Origin: Pseudomonas kitaguniensis
Lineage (GTDB): Bacteria; Pseudomonadota; Gammaproteobacteria; Pseudomonadales; Pseudomonadaceae
Direction of reading: 5' to 3'
DNA length: 36,474 bases
NCBI RefSeq assembly: GCF_009296165.1
Contig: NZ_VUAZ01000024.1
Span: forward strand, 1-36,474
Under the pieces are notes generated by a model, which was not told the DNA's origin, ran no database searches, and saw only the letters and a program-made list of their open reading frames with translations. Each line of letters begins with the position of its first letter. Positions within the stretch are counted from its first letter, which is position 1. Shown one piece after another: positions 24,283-32,157 of this stretch. The translations under genes were made by a program, and so were the position numbers.

Positions 24283-25173
24283 TCAGTGATGAGGTTCGTC
24301 ATGGGTTTCAAACGCAGGCTTGGGCGGTTTGGCGGCCATGCGTTTGCTGGTGAACACCACCAGTGCCTGGTAGGCGGCGGGTAAACAGCGCGCGAGCAAG
24401 TCAAGGCAATACGCGTCGCGGCCAATCAGCACGCGGCGTTTGTTGTTGCGCACACCTTGCAGAATCACCTTGGCGGCGTGGTCGGCGTCGGTAATAAACA
24501 GCTTTTCAAAGTCGGCGCGGGCCTGTTGCTCGTTGTGGATCAAAAAGCCGGTCATGTTCGCGTCGATACGGCTGCTGCGGCAGATGTCGGTACGGATGCC
24601 GCCGGGGTGCACGCAGGTGGCGGAGACGCCGCAGCGTTGCAGGTCGAGTTCCTGGCGCAGCGACTCGGTGAACCCGCGCACGGCGAATTTGCTGGCGTTG
24701 TAGCCACTCATGCCGGGCTGGGCAAACAGCCCGAACACGCTGGACGTATTGACCACATGCCCGTCGCCGCTGGCTTTCAAGTGCGGCAGGAACGCCTTGG
24801 TGCCATGCACCACGCCCCAGAAATTGATACCGATTATCCATTCCAGGTCGGCGTAGTCCACGCCTTCGACGGTGCTCGACAGCGCCACCCCGGCATTGTT
24901 GAAAATCAGGTTGACCTGGCCGTGTTCGGCCACGCAGCGTGCGGCCCACTCCTGCATGGCCTGGCGCTCGGAGACATCCAGCACCTGCGTGGTGATGGTC
25001 ACCGGCGACAGCGTAGCGGTCTTGATCAGCGCCACGGTCTGTTCGAGCCCCTGGCTGTTCTTGTCCGCCAGGGCCAGGTGGCAACCCTCGCGCGCCAGCG
25101 CCAGGGCCAGCGCGCGGCCCATGCCGGACGCCGCACCGGTAATGGCCGCCACGCGGCCGTTAAATGACTTCAT
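24283..25173 (-). CDS. Short-chain dehydrogenase/reductase (SDR)
   Basis: From ATG 25173 (GGGAG upstream, ATGA overlap with the monooxygenase stop) the product is 296 aa. The classical SDR motifs are all there: nucleotide-binding TGAASGMG (12-19), NNAG (92-95), catalytic Ser in NTSSVFG (about 144), and YNASK (Tyr158, Lys162), followed by HPGGIRTDI. The C-terminal extension is the membrane-associating type seen in SDRs acting on lipids. The likely reaction is NAD(P)-linked oxidation of an alcohol to an aldehyde or ketone, or the reverse. Between a Baeyer-Villiger-type oxygenase and a hydrolase, a secondary alcohol/ketone is a reasonable substrate, but this is inferred. Confidence 0.88.
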   Translation of the reverse strand: MKSFNGRVAAITGAASGMGRALALALAREGCHLALADKNSQGLEQTVALIKTATLSPVTITTQVLDVSERQAMQEWAARCVAEHGQVNLIFNNAGVALSSTVEGVDYADLEWIIGINFWGVVHGTKAFLPHLKASGDGHVVNTSSVFGLFAQPGMSGYNASKFAVRGFTESLRQELDLQRCGVSATCVHPGGIRTDICRSSRIDANMTGFLIHNEQQARADFEKLFITDADHAAKVILQGVRNNKRRVLIGRDAYCLDLLARCLPAAYQALVVFTSKRMAAKPPKPAFETHDEPHH

Positions 25174-26708
25174 GACAGGCTCCCCTCTGTGCTGGCCTGC
25201 GGCCTCGCGGCTGGGCGCGGCGGCGCGGTGGCGGGCAGCGGGTGGGCGACATAGTCTTTGAGTGCGCAGTGCCGGGTGAGCTGTTTGAAGCGCCAGGTCG
25301 AGCCGGGCCACAGCGTGGTGTTTTTGCCGGTGCGCGGGTCGAGGTACCAGCTCTGGCAGCCGCCGGTGTTCCAGATGCTGCGCTTGAGTTTGCTTTGCAA
25401 GTGCTGGTTGTAGGCCTGCGTCACTGCCGGTTTAACCTCCAGCGTGGCGATGCGCTGCTGCTGCATGCGCCGCAGCGCATCAAGAATGTAGCTGACTTGC
25501 GCCTCGATCATCAGCACCATCGAGTTGTGCCCCAGGCCGGTGTTCGGCCCGATAATCAGGAACAGGTTGGGGTAGCCCGGCACCGTGGTGCCCTTGTAGG
25601 CGTAGGCGCCGTGTTGCCAGGTGTGCATCAGGTCGATACCGTCGCGGCCGATGATGCAACCGCGCGGCAACGGGTCAGAAGCTTGAAAGCCGGTGCCGAA
25701 GATCAGGCAGTCGGCCGGGTGCTTGATACCGTCGGCGGTGATCACCGCGTCGGCTTCGATGCGCAGCACGCTGTTGGTCACCACCTCGACGTTGCTGCGC
25801 GAGAGTGCCGGGTAGTAATCATTGGAGATCAGCACGCGCTTGCAGCCGAGGGTGTAGTCCGGCGTCAGGGTTTTGCGCAGGGAAGGGCGCACGACTTGCT
25901 TGTGCAGGTGGCGCAGGGCGATTTTCTGCGCCATTTTCATCAGGTGCGGGTGCAGCGAAAAGCCGACCACGCGGCCTTCCAGCGCCCAATAAAAAGCCCC
26001 GCGTACCAGGCGTTGCGTGAAGGGCAAGTGCTTGAAGGCCCAGCGCTCAACGCGCGAAATCGGCCGGTCCGGCTTGGGCATGATCCACGGCGGTGTGCGC
26101 TGGAACACGTCCAGATGCGCGACCTGCGCGGCGATTTGCGGCACGAACTGAATCGCACTGGCGCCGGTGCCGATCACCGCCACGCGTTTGCCCTTCAATG
26201 AATAGGCGTGGTCCCACTGCTGGGAGTGGAAGCGCTTGCCCTTGAAACTCGCAAGCCCCGGAATATCCGGCAGCGCCGGGCGCGACAAGCCGCCCATGCC
26301 CGACACCAGCACCCGCGCGCTGACCTGGCGGCCATCGCTGAAGCTCAGGTGCCAGCGTTGCTCGCGCTCATCAAACACCGCCCGTTGCAGGGCCATGCCG
26401 AAACGCAAGTAGGGCGCCAGCGCAAAACGCTGCGCGCATTGCTCAAGGTAGGCGCGGATCTCTGCTTGCGGCGCGAACTGCCGTGTCCAGTCGGGGTTCG
26501 GCGCAAACGAAAACGAATACACGTGCGACTGCACATCGCAGGCGCAACCGGGGTAATGGTTGTCGCGCCACGTGCCGCCGAGGCTGTCGGCCTGCTCGGC
26601 GACAAAGAAGTCGGTGAAGCCGGCCTCTTTGAGTTTGATCGCCATGCACAGGCCGGCAAAACCGGACCCGATGATGGCGATGTCGATTGCAGCGCGGTGG
26701 GCATTCAT
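25170..26708 (-). CDS. Flavin-dependent monooxygenase, Baeyer-Villiger type
   Basis: The 512-aa product has an FAD Rossmann motif (GSGFAG, 14-19), GGTWRDNHYPGCACD (44-58), the BVMO fingerprint F-x-G-x-x-x-H-x-x-x-W-D (155-166, FKGKRFHSQQWD), and a second NADPH Rossmann motif (GTGASA, 180-185). It is of the 4-hydroxyacetophenone-monooxygenase-like group, not the AlmA layout. Enzymes of this type insert oxygen into a ketone to give an ester, using NADPH and O2. First gene of the operon with the SDR and PF10118 hydrolase; its promoter lies in the AT-rich divergent region 26709-26902. The proline/alanine-rich tail (about the last 25 residues) is not conserved in the family and is probably flexible. 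Confidence 0.88.
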   Translation of the reverse strand: MNAHRAAIDIAIIGSGFAGLCMAIKLKEAGFTDFFVAEQADSLGGTWRDNHYPGCACDVQSHVYSFSFAPNPDWTRQFAPQAEIRAYLEQCAQRFALAPYLRFGMALQRAVFDEREQRWHLSFSDGRQVSARVLVSGMGGLSRPALPDIPGLASFKGKRFHSQQWDHAYSLKGKRVAVIGTGASAIQFVPQIAAQVAHLDVFQRTPPWIMPKPDRPISRVERWAFKHLPFTQRLVRGAFYWALEGRVVGFSLHPHLMKMAQKIALRHLHKQVVRPSLRKTLTPDYTLGCKRVLISNDYYPALSRSNVEVVTNSVLRIEADAVITADGIKHPADCLIFGTGFQASDPLPRGCIIGRDGIDLMHTWQHGAYAYKGTTVPGYPNLFLIIGPNTGLGHNSMVLMIEAQVSYILDALRRMQQQRIATLEVKPAVTQAYNQHLQSKLKRSIWNTGGCQSWYLDPRTGKNTTLWPGSTWRFKQLTRHCALKDYVAHPLPATAPPRPAARPQASTEGSLS

Positions 26709-26809
26709 CGGCAGAGCCTCGTGAGTAAGCGCCTCGTGGACATCGCATGTGCTCGCTGTTTATCAGGTGCCTTTAGATAAAACACCATTGCCAGGGAAAA
26801 ATGAAATAA

Positions 26810-26845
26810 TTATTTGAAAAAATATTTTAAATGTAAAAATTTCAC
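26810..26845. promoter_or_regulatory. AT-rich element A before the alpha/beta-hydrolase gene (similar to element B before alkB)
   Basis: The core reads TTATTTGAAAAAATATTT, then TAAATGTAAAAATTTCAC. A closely similar string is found at 27961-27997. It lies between divergent genes, about 57 bp before the ATG at 26903. A possible -35 (TTGCCA, 26788-26793) stands 17 bp from TATTTG. The DNA here is far richer in A/T than the coding regions. Confidence 0.5.
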
Positions 26846-26902
26846 CTACGCTATGAGCCTGTCCGGCCAGTGCAACGGCGCCGGGAAACAGAGGGCCAAG
26901 CG

Positions 26903-27934
26903 ATGGCTGTCGAATGGGTAAGTGCTGCGGGAGCCGCAGTGGCCGGGCTGGCCGCCGCAAGTGCGGTGTTATGGGCCTTCAGCGCCCGAATGACACGGCG
27001 TATTGAAGCGGCGGTGCCGATCAACGGGCGCTTCGTGGCGGTGGGCGGCGAGCGCTTTCTTTACTGCGAGGAGGGCAGTGGGCCGCCACTGGTGATGATT
27101 CACGGGTTGATGGGCAACAGTCGCAACCTGACCTATGCCTTGTCCGGCCAGTTGCGTGAGCGTTTTCGGGTGATCACGCTCGACCGTCCGGGTTCGGGCT
27201 ATTCCACTCGGCATGCGGGCACGGCCGCCGACCTGCCGGCTCAGGCACGGCAAATTGCCGCGTTTATCAACGCGCTGGGCCTGGATAAACCGCTGGTGCT
27301 GGGCCATTCCCTCGGCGGCGCGCTGGCCTTGGCGCTGGCGCTTGACCATCCGCATGCCGTGGGTGGGTTGGTCCTGGTGGCGCCGCTGACCCACCCTCAA
27401 CGCCGGTTGCCGCTGGTGTTTCTGGGCTTGGCGGTGCGCCCGGCGTGGTTGCGGCGCTGGCTGGCACACACGCTGGCGCTGCCCATTGGCCTGCTCACCC
27501 AAGCGTCGGTGGTCAAGGGTGTGTTCGCGCCCGATGCCGCGCCGGCAGACTTCGCCACACGCGGCGGCGGCTTGCTCGGCATGCGCCCCAACAACTTCTA
27601 TGCAGCCTCAACCGAGATCAACCAGGTCAACGCTCACCTGCCGCAGATGGTCGAGCGCTACCCGCAACTGACCCTGCCGATTGGTTTGATCTACGGAGCG
27701 CGCGACAAGGTGCTCGACTTCCAAAAGCACGGCCAGGCGCTGGCGAGCAAGGTGCCGGGCGTGAAGCTGCAGGTGGTTGAAGGGCGTGGCCATATGCTGC
27801 CGATCACTGCCACAGAACGCGTGGCGGCACTTGTGGATCAGGTTGCCAGGCGAGTGCGGCCGGTGCTTCAGGCTCCTGATCAAACGGTCGAAAAAAAGAC
27901 TGCCGAGTCACGTTTACACGCCGCAGAAAAATAG
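26903..27934 (+). CDS. Alpha/beta hydrolase with N-terminal membrane anchor (esterase/lipase-like)
   Basis: The start is ATG 26903 (AGAGGG upstream). The 343-aa product begins with an alanine-rich hydrophobic helix (residues 6-27), probably an uncleaved anchor. The alpha/beta-hydrolase fold follows: MIHGLMGNSRN (oxyanion loop), DRPGSGYS, nucleophile Ser136 in GHSLGG, Asp in IYGARDKV, and His in EGRGHMLP. The triad is complete. It likely hydrolyses a lipid-like ester; next to a Baeyer-Villiger oxygenase, the resulting ester is a fair guess. It is divergent from that operon and 175 bp upstream of alkB, with which it could be partly co-transcribed. Confidence 0.85.
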   Translation: MAVEWVSAAGAAVAGLAAASAVLWAFSARMTRRIEAAVPINGRFVAVGGERFLYCEEGSGPPLVMIHGLMGNSRNLTYALSGQLRERFRVITLDRPGSGYSTRHAGTAADLPAQARQIAAFINALGLDKPLVLGHSLGGALALALALDHPHAVGGLVLVAPLTHPQRRLPLVFLGLAVRPAWLRRWLAHTLALPIGLLTQASVVKGVFAPDAAPADFATRGGGLLGMRPNNFYAASTEINQVNAHLPQMVERYPQLTLPIGLIYGARDKVLDFQKHGQALASKVPGVKLQVVEGRGHMLPITATERVAALVDQVARRVRPVLQAPDQTVEKKTAESRLHAAEK

Positions 27935-27963
27935 TTGACGACCTAACGATTCCGCGCTATTTA
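27935..27963 (+). promoter_or_regulatory. Candidate sigma-70 promoter of alkB
   Basis: TTGACG (27935-27940) and TATTTA (27958-27963) are spaced exactly 17 bp. It directly abuts element B, so a protein bound there would sit at the start of transcription. The leader to the alkB ATG would be about 140 nt. Confidence 0.5.
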
Positions 27964-27997
27964 TTTAAAAAAAATATTTCAATGTAAAATTTGAAAC
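27961..27997. promoter_or_regulatory. AT-rich element B before alkB (similar to element A)
   Basis: TTATTTAAAAAAAATATTT is followed by CAATGTAAAATTTGAAAC. Compared with element A it differs by a few substitutions and one-base gaps. A second AT-rich patch (AATAAAATAATGAAAAAAAC) follows at about 28020-28040. It overlaps the candidate alkB -10 box. It could bind a specific regulator or an MvaT/MvaU-type silencer. Confidence 0.5.
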
Positions 27998-28109
27998 AGT
28001 TTTTGAAATGCCGAAGAGCGAATAAAATAATGAAAAAAACGCCTTTTATCGCCTGCTCAACTGCAAGCTACCGTCTTGTCCTGCCGACCCGCTGCGTACG
28101 GAGGCTGGC

Positions 28110-29390
28110 ATGAATCAGACGCTGGCGACTGCGCACCGCTGGGCCGACGGCAAGCGCCATCTGTGGTGGCTGGGTATCCTGCCGCTGGCGACGCCCTTGT
28201 TGTCTGGCGCGCTGGCTATCAGCACCGGCATCCAGCCATTGTGGTGGGTCGGCGTGCTGGTGATCTTCGGTTTGATCCCGCTGATCGACGGCTTGCTCGG
28301 TGAAGACCGCAGCAACCCGCCCGAGTCCGCCGTCAGCCAGCTCGAATCACAACGCTACTACCGCTGGATCGTCTACACCGGCGTGCTGTTCGTGATCCTG
28401 TCAGTGGTGGTGACTGGCTGGCTGGCCGCTGGCGGTATCGACTGGATCATCAACGGCGGCCTGCTGCGCGCCAGCGCAACGCTTGAACCGTCGAATTGGC
28501 TGGCGCAAATTGCTGCGGCTATTACCGCACGCACACAGGTGCACGGCGCAATCAGCGGCTTCACTTACCTCGGCATGGCGATGTCCACCGGGGCCGCCAC
28601 GGGCATTGCCATCAACACCGCGCACGAGCTGGGGCACAAGCCCAAACCGCTGGAGGTATTCCTGGCCAAGGTCACTCTGGCGCCGACGTTTTACGGGCAC
28701 TTCTACACCGAACACAACCGTGGCCACCACGTGCGCGTCGCCACCCCGGAAGACCCGGCCAGCTCGCGTTTGGGCGAAAGTTTTTGGGCGTTCCTGCCGC
28801 GCTCGGTGTGGTTCAGTGCGGTGTCGGCGTGCAACCTTGAGCGCGAACGCCTGCGCAAACTCGGCCTGCCGGCATTGCATTGGAAAAACGCGGTGCTCAG
28901 CGCGTGGCTGTACAGCGTGGTGTTGTGGGGCGCGATGATTGCCTGGCTGGGCACCGCGGTGATTCCGTTCTTGATTATCCAGGCGCTTTACGGTGTGTCA
29001 CTGCTGGAAGTGGTGAATTACGTCGAACACTACGGCCTTAAACGGCAGAAGTTGCCCAACGGTCGTTATGAACGTTGCTCGCCTCTGCACTCGTGGAACA
29101 GCAACCGCATTGTCACCAATATCTTTCTGTTCCAATTGCAGCGGCATTCCGACCACCACGCGAACCCCACCCGCAGTTATCAGTCGTTACGCCACTTTGA
29201 TGAGTCGCCGCAACTTCCGTTTGGTTACGCCAGCATGATTGTGTGGGCCTATGTGCCTTACTTGTGGCGCCGGCGCATGGACCACCGCGTGGTTAATCAT
29301 TACGGCGGCGATATAACGTTGGCGCATATCCAGCCGTCACAACGTTTGAAGTACCTGGAGAAGTACAGCAACCGTGCCCAGCCGTTTTAA
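28110..29390 (+). CDS. alkB: Alkane 1-monooxygenase AlkB (membrane non-haem di-iron hydroxylase)
   Basis: The 426-aa integral membrane protein has six hydrophobic segments and all AlkB histidine boxes: HELGH (172-176), EHNRGHH (201-207), the AlkB-specific NYVEHYG (303-309) and LQRHSDHH (343-350). It hydroxylates the terminal carbon of n-alkanes in the inner membrane, using electrons from rubredoxin and rubredoxin reductase. Neither of those is encoded here, so they must be supplied from elsewhere. GGAGG stands before ATG 28110. Two Pra-like genes, a FadL porin, FadE and FadD follow in the same direction. Length is normal (about 400-430). Confidence 0.95.
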   Translation: MNQTLATAHRWADGKRHLWWLGILPLATPLLSGALAISTGIQPLWWVGVLVIFGLIPLIDGLLGEDRSNPPESAVSQLESQRYYRWIVYTGVLFVILSVVVTGWLAAGGIDWIINGGLLRASATLEPSNWLAQIAAAITARTQVHGAISGFTYLGMAMSTGAATGIAINTAHELGHKPKPLEVFLAKVTLAPTFYGHFYTEHNRGHHVRVATPEDPASSRLGESFWAFLPRSVWFSAVSACNLERERLRKLGLPALHWKNAVLSAWLYSVVLWGAMIAWLGTAVIPFLIIQALYGVSLLEVVNYVEHYGLKRQKLPNGRYERCSPLHSWNSNRIVTNIFLFQLQRHSDHHANPTRSYQSLRHFDESPQLPFGYASMIVWAYVPYLWRRRMDHRVVNHYGGDITLAHIQPSQRLKYLEKYSNRAQPF

Positions 29391-29435
29391 GCGTTGCCCC
29401 TATAAAAACAAGTTCCAGGGAAGGACGTCACTATT

Positions 29436-29930
29436 ATGCAAAGCCCTGCCATGTTCACCGCGCACATCGTGTTGGCCGCCTTCGGCCTGATGGTTTACCA
29501 CTCGGCCCACGCTGCGCGTATCGAGCCCGCCGGCAGCGCCTTTACGGCGCAAGGGCCGATCAGCTTTTCCAAGGGCGCGCTGATCAGCGCCGACTGCACC
29601 CTCAAGCTGGCCGGCAAGGTGGCGGCCGACGGCGCATCGGTAAATGTCGAGCATGTTGAGTTCGACGGCGGCCTCAAGTGCAGCCGTGTCGAAGCGATTA
29701 ACTTGCCGTGGGTGTTAGTCGCCAAGGATAAGCACAGCGGTGCCATGTCGAATATCAGCGTGGAGGTTCATGCGTTTGGTTTGGGCGGCCAGTGCGGCCC
29801 GTCGACGGCCGAGGGTACGTGGGATAACACCCGCGCAACGTTGCAGGCAACGAATGTACCGATTGGCAAAGACTGCATGATCAAGTCCGTCTCGATCAAG
29901 ATGCCGGCGAACTTTAAAGTCCTCGATTAA
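29436..29930 (+). CDS. Secreted PraA/PraB-like protein (alkane-oxidation activator family), copy 1
   Basis: The 164-aa product has a signal peptide (about residues 1-27, ending HSAHA) and a beta-rich mature part with four cysteines. It shares landmarks with the next gene in the same order: INLPWVL, an N-(I/V) strand, CGPST and a final Cys-containing SVSIKMP. These are features of the PraA/PraB family, named for a Pseudomonas aeruginosa protein that stimulates growth on hexadecane. A surface or extracellular role in contact with alkane is expected. GGAAGGA lies upstream; ATG 29451 is an alternative start. This copy is more divergent than copy 2. Confidence 0.65.
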   Translation: MQSPAMFTAHIVLAAFGLMVYHSAHAARIEPAGSAFTAQGPISFSKGALISADCTLKLAGKVAADGASVNVEHVEFDGGLKCSRVEAINLPWVLVAKDKHSGAMSNISVEVHAFGLGGQCGPSTAEGTWDNTRATLQATNVPIGKDCMIKSVSIKMPANFKVLD

Positions 29931-30068
29931 ACGCATCCGAATAGTGTTGTAGCGGTAATTGAATTGAAATTTGGCTGGAAAGGGATGTTCTGCAGATTCA
30001 CCGTGACCTCTCGTTCATGGCCATTACCCCTGGCGAAATGACTCGCCATAACCTGTGAGGAAAAAACA

Positions 30069-30554
30069 ATGAAAAGCTTGAAAACCCTCGTTTGTGCCAC
30101 CTCCTTTGCGCTGTGCGCTGGCGCGGCTTCCATTGCCAGTGCGGCGTCGGTGGCTCCGGAAGGGCCGTTCTCGACCAGCCCGGGCACCCTCGTGGTCAAG
30201 TCGCCTTCATCGTTCGGCGCAGCCGTGACCTGCGGCATCACGTTTACCGGCACCGTCAGCGGTGGTGTGGCGTCCATCAGCGGCGCTGCGCTGACCGGCG
30301 GCGGGCTGTGCGCCTTGCCGACGCTGACCAACCTGCCTTGGGTGTTGACGGCGGCCACCGGCACCACCGGCACCGTGACCAACGTCGGCTACAAAATCAC
30401 CTCGGTTCCCGCCACCAACTGCGGCCCTACCACCATTGCCGTGGCGTGGGCGCCAGGCACCAAAACCCTGTCGGCAGCCAATCAGTCGTTGAGCGGCAAC
30501 TGCAGCGTGGTGTCGCTGAGTGTGGTGGCCCCAACGCTGACGGTTAACCCGTAA
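30069..30554 (+). CDS. praB: Alkane-oxidation protein activator PraB-like secreted protein, copy 2
   Basis: The 161-aa product has a clear Sec signal peptide (MKSLKTLVCATSFALCAGAA, cleavage near ASA-AS). The mature part is rich in Gly, Ser and Thr, with beta strands and two Cys pairs (TCGITF, GGLCAL, TNCGPTT, GNCSVV). The NLPWVL and CGPTT landmarks match copy 1, so the pair arose by tandem duplication. I recognise the family as PraB ('alkane oxidation protein activator'). GTGAGGAAAAAAC precedes the ATG. A 138-bp gap before it leaves room for its own promoter, although none stands out. Confidence 0.7.
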   Translation: MKSLKTLVCATSFALCAGAASIASAASVAPEGPFSTSPGTLVVKSPSSFGAAVTCGITFTGTVSGGVASISGAALTGGGLCALPTLTNLPWVLTAATGTTGTVTNVGYKITSVPATNCGPTTIAVAWAPGTKTLSAANQSLSGNCSVVSLSVVAPTLTVNP

Positions 30555-30653
30555 GCGCGTAACGCCGTGAAGGGCTGATCACCCGTTGAAAGTCCGGTGC
30601 CTCACGTGGGGCATCGGCAGGGGTCGCAGGCGAATAATAATAAGGAGTACCGC

Positions 30654-32099
30654 ATGAATAACAACAAACAACACGCGCACACGTTACTCGCACTGGCCCT
30701 GTTGGGCGGCTTGATCACCAGCGTGCCCGTGCAGGCGGGCGGGTTCTCCACGCCCACCTACGGCGCGCCGGGCTGGGGCCGTGCGTTTGGCGGCGGCTCG
30801 CTGTTCAAGAACGATCCGAGTGCCGCGTACAACAACCCGGCGGCGATGGCGTTTATCGATTCCAGCATCGCGCAGCAAACGGTCGACTATGCGCGCGTCA
30901 AGATCAAATACAGCGGCCAGGCGTATGACTATGCCGGCAACCCGGTGACCCATACGCCGGTGCTGGATGAGCTTGGCAATACCGGCGAGCCGGTGTTGAA
31001 CAACAACAATGGCGGGCAAGGCGGCTTTACTGCGTGGCTGCCGACCGGTTTTCTGGTCATCCCCATGGGTGACCGTTTTGCCTTCGGCCTCAGCCAAGTG
31101 GTGCCGCAAGGCATGCGCACAACCTGGAATGAAAACTCGAAATTTCGTGACTTTGCCGTCGATACCAAAATCGAAACGGTCGGCCTCACCGGCTCGCTGT
31201 CGTTCAAGGTCAATGACCAGTTTTCTATCGGTGGTGGTGCCATTGTTCAGCGTAGCCAGGGCTTCGTCAGCCAGAACGTTGACCTGTTAGCCGCCGCTGC
31301 GGTGTCCCCGGGCTTGGGCGGTTCGGCGTTTCCTTCCGGCGTGGGCGAGTCGTTGATCCGCGTGAAAGTCGATAATATTTCGGTGGGCTGGTTCGGCGGG
31401 GTGGTCTGGAAACCCACCGAAAAGGACACGTTGGGCGTGAACTATCACGCCAAAATCAAAAACAAGCTGACTGGCAAATACAACATCAGAACCGACGCGA
31501 TCGGCAGGAATGCCACCACCGCGCCCATCGGGCCGAATGGCGAAACCCTGGTGGAGTTGGCGTACCCCGGCCTGAAGTTGTTCCCGGACGGCGCGCACGC
31601 GAGTACCCAACTGGATATTCCGGCCACCGCGTCGCTGGATTGGGTCCACCAGTTCAACGACCGTTGGACGCTGGGTGTGAGCGCCACCTGGACCGAATGG
31701 TCGTCGTTCCAGGACCTGACGCTGAAGTCGCAAGGCGAGACCATTGTGGCGATCCCCTACCACTACAAGAACGCGTGGATGACCTCCATCGGCGGCGACT
31801 ACAAAGCCACCGACGCGCTGACATTGCGCGCCGGTGTTGCGCACGATCAAACGCCCACACGCAACTCGACGCGTGACCCACGAATCCCCGATGGCGACCG
31901 CTACTTCCTCGCCTTCGGTGCCGGTTACGCCATCAAGGCAGTGCCTGGGCTGTCGGTGGATGCGGCGTATTCGCACCAATTTGTCGAGAAGGTCAACCTC
32001 AAGACCCAGAACGTCGACCGCCTCGGCGCCGGCCAACTGGACGGCAAAGCGGAGTCGTCCGGCGACGTGGTCAGCGTGTCGGCCACCTACGCGTTCTGA
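30654..32099 (+). CDS. OmpP1/FadL/TodX-family outer-membrane porin for hydrophobic compounds
   Basis: The start is ATG 30654 (AAGGAG upstream). The 481-aa product has a signal peptide (residues 1-25, ending VQA) and the FadL N-terminal hatch motif NNPAAMAF. About fourteen amphipathic strands follow, ending in the outer-membrane C-terminal phenylalanine (VSVSATYAF). FadL proteins carry long-chain fatty acids or hydrocarbons across the outer membrane by lateral diffusion. Its position after alkB and the Pra genes makes alkane or alkanoate import the likely job. Confidence 0.9.
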   Translation: MNNNKQHAHTLLALALLGGLITSVPVQAGGFSTPTYGAPGWGRAFGGGSLFKNDPSAAYNNPAAMAFIDSSIAQQTVDYARVKIKYSGQAYDYAGNPVTHTPVLDELGNTGEPVLNNNNGGQGGFTAWLPTGFLVIPMGDRFAFGLSQVVPQGMRTTWNENSKFRDFAVDTKIETVGLTGSLSFKVNDQFSIGGGAIVQRSQGFVSQNVDLLAAAAVSPGLGGSAFPSGVGESLIRVKVDNISVGWFGGVVWKPTEKDTLGVNYHAKIKNKLTGKYNIRTDAIGRNATTAPIGPNGETLVELAYPGLKLFPDGAHASTQLDIPATASLDWVHQFNDRWTLGVSATWTEWSSFQDLTLKSQGETIVAIPYHYKNAWMTSIGGDYKATDALTLRAGVAHDQTPTRNSTRDPRIPDGDRYFLAFGAGYAIKAVPGLSVDAAYSHQFVEKVNLKTQNVDRLGAGQLDGKAESSGDVVSVSATYAF

Positions 32100-32157
32100 G
32101 GCGGTTGCCGCGCCGCGCAGGGTTTGATCCATCGTTGGGCTAACGTTGAGGTGTGCC

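Noticed and set aside
25242..26201. 319-aa plus-strand open frame
   Set aside because: Antisense to the well-supported monooxygenase gene; composition is not protein-like and no ribosome site is seen.
25170..26708. Call as AlmA long-chain alkane hydroxylase
   Set aside because: The N-terminal layout and the motif after the FAD fold (GGTWRDNHYPGCACD) fit the 4-hydroxyacetophenone-type BVMO group better than AlmA.
29960..30000. Sigma-54 promoter before the PraB-like gene
   Set aside because: GG and GC pairs are present, but none has the required 10-bp spacing.
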